From: Klebsiella michiganensis
GTDB lineage: Bacteria; Pseudomonadota; Gammaproteobacteria; Enterobacterales; Enterobacteriaceae
DNA: 64,000 bases
Direction of reading: 5' to 3'
Assembly (NCBI GenBank): GCA_000963575.1
Contig: CP011077.1
Coordinates: forward strand, 3,038,001-3,102,000
Shown here: in pieces, positions 52,325 through 60,003 of the stretch
Layout of the letters: the number at the start of each line of letters is the position of its first letter
Numbering within the stretch: position 1 is the first letter of the stretch
Notes under the pieces: generated by a model
Told to the model about the DNA's origin: nothing
The model's database searches: none
The model's input: only the letters and a program-made list of their open reading frames with translations
Made by a program: the position numbers and the translations under genes

Positions 52325-54207
52325 GGTGTTGTTCCTTTGGCTTCATCCAGGGTCGAGAGTACCGAGTCGCGTGACAGCAGCGTCGGCAGCACCCTGCCGT
52401 CCGGCAGGCCTGGGCCATAAATTTGGTTGAACGGCACGGCAACCTGGCCGCGGCTTCTCAAGAAGTCCGTGATTTGCTGAGACGGCAGCGTCCAGTCGCC
52501 GCGCAGGGCAACCACATCCGGCGCCTGCAGCGCAGCCTGCACATCCTCTTTGTTGAGCACGTTGTATTTGTTGGCTTTGCAGGTAATGCACCAGTCGGCG
52601 GTGACGTCGATAAACACGCGCTTATGCTGGGCCAGCGCGTCCTGAATCGCCTGCTCGCTGAGTGGCTGCCAGGCGATGTTTTCCTGTGCCGGCTTGCCGC
52701 CTGAAACCCCGAAATGCACCAGCAGCAGGCTTGCCAGCCAAATCGCAGAGCCGAGCATCAGCAGGCCAAGCACCCGGCGCAGCCAGGTCATCCATTTCCC
52801 CGGGCGCGGCAAGCGCATAGCAAGACCGGGACGCAGCGCAATCAGCAGCCACGGCAGGCTCATCCCCAGCCCTAACGCCAGGAAGAGCCCCCACAGCACC
52901 GGGTACGAAGCCGTGAGCGCCACGGCTACCGCCGTGCCAAGGAAAGGTGCGCTGCACGGTGTCGCCAGCAGCGTAGCAAAAGCGCCCTGCCAGAAATGCC
53001 CGGCCATGCCGGTGCCCCCCTGGGTTGCCAGGCGAGTGTTCATATTGGAAGAGAGCCGGAACTCAAACAGGCCAAACAGGTTAGCGCTGAACGCCAGCAT
53101 CACCAGCGCCATAAAGCCGATAAACCACGGGTTCTGGAACTGAATGCCCCAGCCCAGCGCCTGGTTGGTCAGCCGCAGAATGGTCATCAGCAGCGCCAGC
53201 ACCATAAAGGAAGCGATTATCCCCGCGACCGAGGCTAAAAACTGGCGCCGCACCAGGCCCCGGTCTTTCTGCTGCACCAGCAGAATAGACCCGAGCTTCA
53301 TCCCCAGCACCGGCAGTACGCACGGCATCAGGTTAAGGATCAGGCCTCCCACCAGCGCCATCAGCACCACCTGCCAAAGCGGGAAGGCATCATTCCCCCC
53401 TGCCGCTGCCGACGCTGACCCAATCGTGAGCGTGTTTTGCTGAGCAATGCCGTTGTCGGCCAGAACCAGGGTAATCGATTTCCCGCGCAGATCCGGGGCG
53501 CCTTCACCCCAGCTGTCGCTGACCGGCACCGTGGCCTGCAGCGAGTCACCGTCAATGCGGAACGTTGGCTTGCCAAGATCGGCCTCTTCCGGCGGGTCGA
53601 GATAAAGCCCCGGCTCCGTCCAGCCCCCGGTACGCACAGCATCGATAACCAGGCTTCCCTGGCGATAGCCCGCTTTAAGCGAGTCGGTCAACCCGCTTTC
53701 AACCGGCACTTGCCCCATTGCCTGCGCGAAGTCATGGGCGAACTGAGCATCTGCCGCGGAAGGCGTGACGCTAAAGGCATAATCGGTCAGCAGGCAGACG
53801 TTGCTGCAGGTGGAGAGCGTCAGCACCCCGCGGATAGTGGCCGGCACCTGGCCGTGAAACACCATCGGAATGGTGACCCGGTCGTGGTAGCCCTGGGTTG
53901 TGATCCCGGCGACGTCAAAGCGCGAGGGCGTGGGCCAGAACCACTCAACTTTTGGCATTTCGCCCTGCCAGGCAATAGCCGGCGCCACGCCACCTTCCCC
54001 AGGCGATCGCCAGTAGGTTTTCCACCCTTTTTCGAGCTTCACGTCCAGTAAAAGACGAGTTTCGTTGTCACCCGAGGTATCAGCGCGCAGCCTGACGCTG
54101 GCGTGATCGTTATCCGGCGATTGCAGCCAGCCAGACTCTGCGGCCCAGGACACGGGCAGCCATAGCATGAGCAGGCACAGCAGCGCCTGCCTGAAGCGAA
54201 TAAACAT
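52321..54207 (-). CDS. scsB: DsbD-like transmembrane reductase ScsB
   Basis: A 628-aa electron carrier. After a signal peptide it has a large periplasmic N-terminal domain (about 30-260), an eight-helix DsbD core with MPCVLPVLGMKLGS and TPCSAPFLGTA carrying the two membrane cysteines, and a C-terminal thioredoxin domain with DVTADWCITCKANK. It passes electrons from cytosolic thioredoxin to ScsC and ScsD. It lies 48 bp after scsA. Confidence 0.93.
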   Translation of the reverse strand: MFIRFRQALLCLLMLWLPVSWAAESGWLQSPDNDHASVRLRADTSGDNETRLLLDVKLEKGWKTYWRSPGEGGVAPAIAWQGEMPKVEWFWPTPSRFDVAGITTQGYHDRVTIPMVFHGQVPATIRGVLTLSTCSNVCLLTDYAFSVTPSAADAQFAHDFAQAMGQVPVESGLTDSLKAGYRQGSLVIDAVRTGGWTEPGLYLDPPEEADLGKPTFRIDGDSLQATVPVSDSWGEGAPDLRGKSITLVLADNGIAQQNTLTIGSASAAAGGNDAFPLWQVVLMALVGGLILNLMPCVLPVLGMKLGSILLVQQKDRGLVRRQFLASVAGIIASFMVLALLMTILRLTNQALGWGIQFQNPWFIGFMALVMLAFSANLFGLFEFRLSSNMNTRLATQGGTGMAGHFWQGAFATLLATPCSAPFLGTAVAVALTASYPVLWGLFLALGLGMSLPWLLIALRPGLAMRLPRPGKWMTWLRRVLGLLMLGSAIWLASLLLVHFGVSGGKPAQENIAWQPLSEQAIQDALAQHKRVFIDVTADWCITCKANKYNVLNKEDVQAALQAPDVVALRGDWTLPSQQITDFLRSRGQVAVPFNQIYGPGLPDGRVLPTLLSRDSVLSTLDEAKGTTP

Positions 54208-54255
54208 GTTTTTTCTCCATAAATGATTAACTAACTGTGGGTCACAGCCGGTCTG

Positions 54256-54621
54256 TCATTCACGGAAGACGCAGAAACGAAGATGCACCCTGAGGGTGGG
54301 TGGTGAAGTGGCTCTTGGAGGAGAAAACGGCATCCGCGTGGCACGCACGGGCGCCAACAGTGAAAGCAACAGGCAAATCGCGAACAATGCGCCATCGAAC
54401 AAAACGGGCGGCACGCTCAACAGCGATTTGGCACTAAGTTCGCACGGCGTGACCGGCGAGTCACCGTCCGCCTGCGGATTGTCGGACTGTGTGGCAACAG
54501 CGCTGGTCACGGTTTCCATCTGCAATGCGTGCAGGCCCGCCATGCGCTGTGCGGTACAAACCAGTACCACAACACATGCCAGGTAAAGAAACCAAATCCC
54601 TATACGCCGCTGTTTTACCAT
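54256..54621 (-). CDS. scsA: Small membrane protein ScsA
   Basis: A 121-aa protein with an N-terminal hydrophobic helix (GIWFLYLACVVVLVCTA) and a second one (LFAICLLLSLLAPV). Size and position match Salmonella ScsA (about 120 aa), the first gene of scsABCD; it is a small membrane protein linked to copper and peroxide tolerance. The intergenic region to the tRNA gene should hold the operon promoter. Confidence 0.8.
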   Translation of the reverse strand: MVKQRRIGIWFLYLACVVVLVCTAQRMAGLHALQMETVTSAVATQSDNPQADGDSPVTPCELSAKSLLSVPPVLFDGALFAICLLLSLLAPVRATRMPFSPPRATSPPTLRVHLRFCVFRE

Positions 54622-54765
54622 CAGGTCCTCACTGTTTAACCCGGCTTATCTTAGCGGCTGGCAAAAGATTGGCAATCTTTGTGCTGTAAAGTTATGTCTG
54701 AGCATCTTTCCTGGCGATGTTTGCTTGTTTTATCGGCAAACGGTACAAAAGGCGCTTTGGAGGCT

Positions 54766-54794
54766 TTGACAAGCCAGTGCTGCCTCGCTAATAT
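54766..54794 (+). promoter_or_regulatory. Promoter of tRNA-Asn
   Basis: TTGACA (54766-54771), a 17-bp spacer and TAATAT (54789-54794), followed by a GC-rich discriminator (GCGCCCC), the form of a stringently controlled stable RNA promoter. Confidence 0.9.
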
Positions 54795-54812
54795 GCGCCC
54801 CGTTCACACGAT

Positions 54813-54888
54813 TCCTCTGTAGTTCAGTCGGTAGAACGGCGGACTGTTAATCCGTATGTCACTGGTTCGAGTCCAGTCAGAGGAGCCA
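54813..54888 (+). tRNA. tRNA-Asn (GUU anticodon)
   Basis: A 76-nt tRNA. Acceptor arms TCCTCTG and CAGAGGA pair, the D loop reads AGTCGGTAGA, the anticodon loop is CTGTTAA (anticodon GTT), the T loop is TTCGAGTC, and the CCA end is encoded. Its last 16 nt are the integration target used by HPI-type islands and match the att remnant at 28420. Confidence 0.97.
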
Positions 54889-54898
54889 TATTTAAGAA

Positions 54899-54934
54899 GC
54901 CCGCTTAAGGAAACTTAAGCGGGCTTTTTGCTTT
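54899..54934 (+). terminator. Terminator of tRNA-Asn
   Basis: Stem AGCCCGCTTAAG with CTTAAGCGGGCT, loop GAAA, followed by TTTTTGCTTT. A split copy of this terminator flanks the IS element at 28446-28460 and 37869-37893. Confidence 0.9.
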
Positions 54935-55178
54935 TGATTTTCCGCATGATACTTACCTCTTCACAAAATTCATTATTCCTTCGCGCCAGCGGTTCACATT
55001 TTAAATTAGTCGGCTACTATTGAGCTATGGTGTACGCTTTTCATGCAATGAAACCCCGCTGTTTTATAAAATATTTTTCAGTATCCTGGTCGTTATGTTA
55101 GTAAATTTTGACGAAGAATTGCGGCATATTGCAGGGAACTGTAGAGAACGTGTAGGGATCGTGATAGATATAAAAGAA

Positions 55179-55220
55179 AAGCCCCCGCAAACGCAGGGGC
55201 TTAAGTTTCTTTATTTTTAT
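55179..55220 (+). terminator. Intrinsic terminator
   Basis: AAGCCCC (55179-55185) pairs with GGGGCTT (55196-55202); the T-rich sequence AAGTTTCTTTATTTTTATTTTTT follows. No gene clearly ends here on either strand, so it may be left over from a lost gene. Confidence 0.6.
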
Positions 55221-55329
55221 TTTTTGTAATGTAAAATTACAAGTGCTTACAATCTTGTGCATCGGGAAATCGGTGTACTAGATAATAATCTGTGAACATT
55301 TTCCTTGGTGTTGCTCAGGTCTTTGACCG

Positions 55330-55372
55330 CCTGACCCGCTTGCGTGTTGGCGCGGCCGGTCAGGATTTTTTT
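55330..55372 (+). terminator. Terminator-like hairpin in the luxI leader
   Basis: CCTGACC (55330-55336) pairs with GGTCAGG (55358-55364) and is followed directly by ATTTTTTT. It lies 74 bp before the luxI start on the same strand, so it either separates luxI from upstream transcription or attenuates luxI itself. Confidence 0.65.
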
Positions 55373-55445
55373 AGTTTAGAGAAGGCCTTAGGCAAAAAAA
55401 AGCTGTCTTTAAGTACAGGGGGACTTCCACATACAGGGATACGCT

Positions 55446-56081
55446 ATGTGTTCTGCAATTGAGTTTTTTATAAGTAATCATAATGATTTACACCCAGGCC
55501 TCGCCCGGGAACTGTATGCGTTACGCAAAAAAACATTTCATGAACGGCTCGAATGGAAGGTGGAATGTGAAGATAATCAGGAAAGAGATCAGTTCGATAA
55601 CGCAAATACAACTTATTTAATGGGCATGTCGGAAGGCCAATTATTTTGTGGCGCACGCTTTATTGACGCCAAACATCCGACCATGACTGATGAAATATTT
55701 CATCAATATTTTAATAACATTAGTTTGCCAAAAGATATTCCGTGCTGCGAAATCACCCGATTATTTTTAGATAAAAATCGTCGTGACGAAGGGAATTTAC
55801 GTACCCTACCCGCCAGTAAAGCTTTATTTCTGGCAATGATTATGTATTGCCTCAAAAATGGCTATCCCGGCATGCACGCGGTGACCAGTCGGGGGATGTA
55901 CGCTATTTTCCGCCAGGCAGACTGGAAAGTTGAAGTTCTGCAGAAGGGGCTCTCAGAAAAGGGCGAGGCTGTTTATTATATTTTTATGCCCGCCAATCAG
56001 CAGATTATCGAAGATATTATTAACAAAGATAAAAACAGCGCATGGCTGCGCGACACGCTTACCCAGCTCCAGCACCTGTAA
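55446..56081 (+). CDS. luxI: N-acyl-homoserine lactone synthase (LuxI family)
   Basis: A 211-aa autoinducer synthase. The LuxI invariant residues are present: Arg27, Phe31 and Trp37 (LRKKTFHERLEWKV), Asp48 and Asp51 (ERDQFD), Arg71 (GARFI), and Glu102 with Arg105 (CEITRLF). It would make an acyl-homoserine lactone from SAM and an acyl-ACP. The receptor gene is convergent with an 11-bp gap, the arrangement known from expI/expR and esaI/esaR of plant-associated enterobacteria. The gene is AT-rich relative to its surroundings and next to tRNA-Asn, which suggests acquisition by transfer. The acyl chain length cannot be read from sequence. Confidence 0.94.
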   Translation: MCSAIEFFISNHNDLHPGLARELYALRKKTFHERLEWKVECEDNQERDQFDNANTTYLMGMSEGQLFCGARFIDAKHPTMTDEIFHQYFNNISLPKDIPCCEITRLFLDKNRRDEGNLRTLPASKALFLAMIMYCLKNGYPGMHAVTSRGMYAIFRQADWKVEVLQKGLSEKGEAVYYIFMPANQQIIEDIINKDKNSAWLRDTLTQLQHL

Positions 56082-56092
56082 CCACTCTCGAC

Positions 56093-56791
56093 TCAGGCAT
56101 CCAGCAGTCTGAGTTCGATACTGAGTTTAACCGCGTGACGAGCATTATTAACGCCGAGTTTTTTCATGGCATTGCCCATATGAAATTTAACCGTGCGTTC
56201 GGTAATTGACAGTATGACGGCGATTTCCGCATAGGTTTTTCCGGCGTACACCCACTGCAGAATTTGCTGTTCACGGGGCGACAGGAAAACATTCTTTTTC
56301 TGTCGAATATCGCTGTATAAATTCAGCATCTTTTGGTGCAGTTTGATAAAGAAGGCAATCACTGCCTCACGGTTTTCAGTGAGATTGACTTCCGAAGGCT
56401 GATGGCTGATCAGTGAAAGCACGACAAGGTTATTCACATAATCATGGAGCGGGTATGTATGCCCCTGCACAATGTTGTGCTGCGAACCTTCGTCAAAAAT
56501 ACGCTTCAGCGTATACCCGGATGAGACCATCATCCCGCTGTCCCATGAAAAATCCTCCAGGCTACTGAGAGACCGGACAATCACTGGGTCAATAAATTGA
56601 TATTTGTTTTCGAGATAAATGTTAAACCATTGCGGATTGTTATTAATAATACGCATTTGGGAAGGGTCTTTCTTATTCATCACAGCATACGCGTAGGTCG
56701 TATGTTTGTAATTCAGAATAAATTCATCAAGTTCGCGCTGAATTAATGAGTTTACTTTGCTGTCGTTATAATAAGTGTCCTTCACAACCAT
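56093..56791 (-). CDS. luxR: LuxR-family quorum-sensing regulator (ExpR/YenR-like)
   Basis: A 232-aa receptor. The N-terminal autoinducer-binding domain has the usual residues in PQWFNIYLENKYQFIDPVIV (Trp, Tyr, Asp) and FSWDSG. The C-terminal HTH is LSPREQQILQWVYAGKTYAEIAVILSITERTVKFHM. The start at 56791 gives an N-terminus (MVVKDTYYNDSKVNSLI) that aligns with ExpR; 56797 and a GTG at 56848 are alternatives. It is convergent with luxI. In the ExpR/EsaR group the protein often represses without ligand; that mode is inferred. Confidence 0.92.
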   Translation of the reverse strand: MVVKDTYYNDSKVNSLIQRELDEFILNYKHTTYAYAVMNKKDPSQMRIINNNPQWFNIYLENKYQFIDPVIVRSLSSLEDFSWDSGMMVSSGYTLKRIFDEGSQHNIVQGHTYPLHDYVNNLVVLSLISHQPSEVNLTENREAVIAFFIKLHQKMLNLYSDIRQKKNVFLSPREQQILQWVYAGKTYAEIAVILSITERTVKFHMGNAMKKLGVNNARHAVKLSIELRLLDA

Positions 56792-56874
56792 GGCCATCCG
56801 TAGAATTAAGAGAGCAAAGTATAGATCATTTCCCTTCTCTTGCCACACCTCAATGCCACCGATTTGATGAATAA

Positions 56875-56906
56875 ACGCAGGAATGGCCTAATATCCATTC
56901 CTGCGT
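56875..56906 (-). terminator. Hairpin between luxR and nfsB
   Basis: Perfect 12-bp stem ACGCAGGAATGG (56875-56886) and CCATTCCTGCGT (56895-56906), 8-nt loop. It lies beyond the nfsB stop and upstream of luxR on the minus strand; the following TTTATTC is weakly U-rich. Confidence 0.7.
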
Positions 56907-56941
56907 AAAAATAAAAGTTAAATCACATAATCATCATACGC

Positions 56942-57595
56942 TTAGATTTCAGTCAGAATCTGACTAAAGTCGAGGCGTGACTTCGGCAACCCGGCATTAA
57001 AATCTTCCACGCTGCGGTAGCCCAGCGCCACCATCACCACGCTGGTCAGCCCTTTTTCACGCAGGCCAAACTCTGCGTCCAGCGCGGCGGCATCAAAGCC
57101 TTCAATCGGCACGGCATCAATGTTCAGGGTGGAAACGCCCAGCAGCAGCGTGCCCAGGTTGAGGTAAACCTGCTTCTCCATCCAGTGCTGCGCATCTTTC
57201 ATGTCAAAACGGTGTTTATTGGCATAGAAAGAGCGGCCTTTGTGCTGCCCTTCTTTTGCCTGCTCCGTGGCAAAACGGCCATCTTCCTGCTCTTTTTGCA
57301 GCAGCGTTTGCAGGTGCGCATCGTCATAAACCGTTTTGGCGCAGAACACCACGACATGCGATGCATTGAGCACTTTAGGCTCGTTTGCCGCGTAAGGCCC
57401 GGTGGTCGCTTTGGCAATGCGCGCCTTGCCTTCATCACTGCTGGCCAGCATGAAATGCCACGGCTGTGAGTTGGTGCTGGATGGGCTCAGGCGCAACAGA
57501 TTTTTAATTTTATCCACATCTTCAGCGGCAATTTTTTTAGACGCATCAAAAGCTTTCGTGGCATAACGGCGGGAGGCAGCATCAATAATATTCAT
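56942..57595 (-). CDS. nfsB: Oxygen-insensitive NAD(P)H nitroreductase, NfsB-like
   Basis: A 217-aa FMN-dependent nitroreductase, the same length as E. coli NfsB. Conserved blocks are STKAFD-like YATKAFDASKK, LLRLSPSSTNSQPWHFM, ASHVVVFCAKT, DGRFAT, and VPIEGFDAAALDAEFGL. It reduces nitroaromatics and quinones. The start at 57595 gives MNIIDAASRRYATKAF as in the family. It ends an operon with a monooxygenase-like and a dehydrogenase gene, which differs from the usual lone nfsB, so a paralogue with a dedicated role is possible. Confidence 0.88.
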   Translation of the reverse strand: MNIIDAASRRYATKAFDASKKIAAEDVDKIKNLLRLSPSSTNSQPWHFMLASSDEGKARIAKATTGPYAANEPKVLNASHVVVFCAKTVYDDAHLQTLLQKEQEDGRFATEQAKEGQHKGRSFYANKHRFDMKDAQHWMEKQVYLNLGTLLLGVSTLNIDAVPIEGFDAAALDAEFGLREKGLTSVVMVALGYRSVEDFNAGLPKSRLDFSQILTEI

Positions 57596-57656
57596 CACTA
57601 TTTCCAAATCAGTTTCTGTATTTTGCAGCAGCCAGCCTGGCCGCCGCGGATATAAC

Positions 57657-57962
57657 TTAAAGGGCCACTTCGTCCAGCGGCACCAGCTTCAGCGGCTCCG
57701 CCAGCAGCGCGTCCATCTGTGTCACAAACGCCTGGAAGTGAGGCAGCGAATTGTGCAGGTCGAGCGCCTGCTGACCCCGCCACGACTCGCGAACATAAAA
57801 CCTATCAGGCTCTTGTTTAAGCTGAAAAAGCGTGTAGTCGAGGCAGCCCGGCTCAAGGCGGCTAGGCGCAACCAGCGCTTTCAACGCGGCTTTGAGATTC
57901 TCCTGCTGGCCCGCCTTTGCTTTCAGCATCGCAATAATGGTCAGGGTTTCGGTCATCGCCAT
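57657..57962 (-). CDS. Antibiotic biosynthesis monooxygenase (ABM) domain protein
   Basis: A 101-aa YgiN-like ferredoxin-fold protein: TLTIIAMLKAKAGQQENLKAAL at the start, SRLEPGCLDYTLFQL in the middle and FYVRESWRGQQALDLHN after it. Such dimeric proteins act on quinols or small aromatics. The ATG at 57962 follows GGAGGG by 8 nt and lies 1 bp from the dehydrogenase stop. Confidence 0.87.
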   Translation of the reverse strand: MAMTETLTIIAMLKAKAGQQENLKAALKALVAPSRLEPGCLDYTLFQLKQEPDRFYVRESWRGQQALDLHNSLPHFQAFVTQMDALLAEPLKLVPLDEVAL

Positions 57963-57963
57963 A

Positions 57964-58971
57964 TCAGAAGCCCTCCAGCACGATTTTGCCCACCGCGCGC
58001 CCGGTTTCCAGCAGCGCGTGGGCGCGGCGCAGGTTGCCCGCGTTAATTGTGCCATAGTGTTCACCGAGCGTAGTTTTTAACACGCCCTGGTCAAGAAGCG
58101 CGGCGACTCTCGTCAGCAGATTATGCTGCTCAATAATATCGCTGGTGACAAACATCGAGCGGGTAAACATGAATTCCCAGTGTAGCGAAATGCTTTTAGC
58201 CTTGAGCGCGCGGACGTCCAGCGCCACCGGGTCATCAATCAGCGCAAATTTCCCCTGTGGGATCAGCGCTTCAATCAACTGGGCATAATGCTGTTCGGTA
58301 TTGGTCAGGCTGGCAACGTGCGTAACGTGCTTAATGCCAATACGCTGCAACTCTTCGGTCAAAGGCTGGCTGTGGTTGATGACGTGGTGTGCGCCGAGTT
58401 CGGTCACCCACTTCTGGCTTTCCGGGCGAGAAGCCGTGCCAATCACCGTGGCTTTTGTCAGCCTGCGGGCTAGCTGGGTCAGAATGGATCCTACGCCACC
58501 GGCCGCGCCCACAATCAGCAACACATCATCTTCACCGCCGTTTTCCGGAATACCAAGGCGGTCGAAAAGCATTTCCCAGGCGGTGATAGCCGTCAGCGGT
58601 AATGCGGCTGCAGCAGCATTTTCCACGGACTGAGGTTTGAGTGCCGCAATGCGCTCGTCCACCAGCTGAAATTCACTGTTGCTGCCCGGGCGGGTCAGCG
58701 ACCCGGCATACCACACGGCATCGCCCGGTTTGAAAAGCGTTACCGCCTCACCGACTTCCACAACGGTACCTACTGCATCCCAGCCCAGCACGCGGGGTGC
58801 GTCGCCGCTAAAGCCACTGCGGACTTTGGTATCAACGGGGTTAACGGAAATGGCGTTCACCGCCACCAGAATGTCATGGCCCTGAGCAACGGGCTTCGGC
58901 AGCGTAATGTCCTGCAGTGCATCAATGTTGCTGCCGTCTTTTGCGGCGCGAGTAATAGCAATAGCTTTCAT
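57964..58971 (-). CDS. Zinc-type alcohol dehydrogenase-like / quinone oxidoreductase (MDR)
   Basis: A 335-aa medium-chain dehydrogenase. The N-terminal GroES-like domain has AVNAISVNPVDTKVRSG, the nucleotide-binding motif is VLLIVGAAGGVGSILTQLARR, and there are no structural zinc cysteines, so it is closer to NADPH:quinone reductases. It heads an operon with the ABM and nitroreductase genes, and a LysR gene is divergent. A role in handling quinones or electrophiles under that regulator is plausible. Confidence 0.88.
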   Translation of the reverse strand: MKAIAITRAAKDGSNIDALQDITLPKPVAQGHDILVAVNAISVNPVDTKVRSGFSGDAPRVLGWDAVGTVVEVGEAVTLFKPGDAVWYAGSLTRPGSNSEFQLVDERIAALKPQSVENAAAAALPLTAITAWEMLFDRLGIPENGGEDDVLLIVGAAGGVGSILTQLARRLTKATVIGTASRPESQKWVTELGAHHVINHSQPLTEELQRIGIKHVTHVASLTNTEQHYAQLIEALIPQGKFALIDDPVALDVRALKAKSISLHWEFMFTRSMFVTSDIIEQHNLLTRVAALLDQGVLKTTLGEHYGTINAGNLRRAHALLETGRAVGKIVLEGF

Positions 58972-59082
58972 AGCAGCTCCAATAAGGTAATGGGTTCATC
59001 AATTTAGTAAAATCATGGTACAAGGAGCGCTGAAGGTGAAAAACCGGCGTCAGGAAACAACACTTATACTCGGAGAGTGAAA

Positions 59083-60003
59083 ATGCTCAGGCTGGAAGAC
59101 CTTGCGCTGTTTGTCAGGGCGGCGGCGTTAAACAGTTTTAGCGATACCGCCAGAGAAGCCGGGCTGCAGCCGGCCCAGGTCAGCACCGCCATTAAGCGCC
59201 TGGAGCAAAACCTCAATATTCGCCTTTTTGCCCGCTCAACGCGAAGCCTGCGCCTGACGCCTGAAGGTGAAGCCTGGTTGCCTTATGCCCAGCAGGTGCT
59301 GCAGACGCTGGATGCCGGGTACGAACAGATCCAGCCGCCCAGCGACGAAGTGCGTGGCACGCTACAAATCGCCGTGCCTTCAGACCTGGGGCGCAATCTC
59401 CTGCTCGACGTCTTTCAGCAATTTCGCAGCACTTACCCGGCGCTAAGCCTGAAGCTTCTGTTTTCCGATCGAATAACCGATGTGTTTAAAGACCCGGTGG
59501 ATGTGGCCTTTCGCTATGGCAATAACGATGATGCGTCGTATATCGCCCTGCCGGTCGCGCCAGAAAACCGCCGCGTGCTGGTCGCTTCCCCGGCCTATCT
59601 TGCTCGCTACGGTGAACCTCAAACTCTTGCCGATCTGGCTCAGCACAATGCGCTGACGTTTGTTCTTCGGGGGCGGGTGCACAATAGCTGGTCGTTCAGC
59701 CGGCACGGCAAAATGCTGCAGGTGGCGGTGAAAGGCTCGATGATGAGCGATGATGCAGAAGTGATCCACAGGCTGGCGGTGAAAGGTGAAGGCATTACCT
59801 ACAAATCCTGGCTGGACGTCAGCGAAGATGTCCAGGAAGGCCGCTTAAAGCTGCTGTTGCCGCAGTATGAAGGGGACAGCATTCCGCTGAATCTGATCTG
59901 CCCGCACCGTAAGCAGTTGTCTACTACGGTGAGGCTGTTGCATGCGGCGGTCAAGGCACGCTGCGAAAACGCGATGCGCACCCTGCCCGTTATAGAAGCT
60001 TAA
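59083..60003 (+). CDS. LysR-type regulator
   Basis: A 306-aa LysR protein. The HTH reads SFSDTAREAGLQPAQVSTAIKRLEQNLNIRLF, and the C-terminal effector domain is complete. The ATG at 59083 has GGAG 7 nt upstream; a GTG two codons earlier is too close to it. It is divergent from the dehydrogenase operon by 111 bp and probably controls it. The stop overlaps the end of the convergent chemoreceptor gene by 4 bp. Confidence 0.88.
   Translation: MLRLEDLALFVRAAALNSFSDTAREAGLQPAQVSTAIKRLEQNLNIRLFARSTRSLRLTPEGEAWLPYAQQVLQTLDAGYEQIQPPSDEVRGTLQIAVPSDLGRNLLLDVFQQFRSTYPALSLKLLFSDRITDVFKDPVDVAFRYGNNDDASYIALPVAPENRRVLVASPAYLARYGEPQTLADLAQHNALTFVLRGRVHNSWSFSRHGKMLQVAVKGSMMSDDAEVIHRLAVKGEGITYKSWLDVSEDVQEGRLKLLLPQYEGDSIPLNLICPHRKQLSTTVRLLHAAVKARCENAMRTLPVIEA

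Larger units (their letters stand above)
54935..55445 (+). other. AT-rich leader region between tRNA-Asn and luxI
   Basis: No convincing gene; a 69-codon frame at 55020-55229 runs across a terminator and lacks a ribosome binding site. The region contains a palindrome TTGTAAT-GTAAA-ATTACAA (55224-55242), which could be a regulator site in the luxI promoter, and two terminator-like hairpins listed separately. Confidence 0.6.

Noticed and set aside
55140..55172. Possible lux box (GTGTAGGGATCG segment) near luxI
   Set aside because: It resembles the lux box core only with an inserted base, has poor dyad symmetry, and two terminator-like hairpins lie between it and luxI.
55020..55229. 69-codon frame downstream of tRNA-Asn
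   Set aside because: It crosses a strong terminator hairpin (55179-55202) and has no Shine-Dalgarno sequence.
54873..57600. A second att repeat to the right of tRNA-Asn bounding a luxI/luxR island
   Set aside because: I looked for another copy of CCAGTCAGAGG to the right of the tRNA and found none, so an integrase-type island there is not supported.
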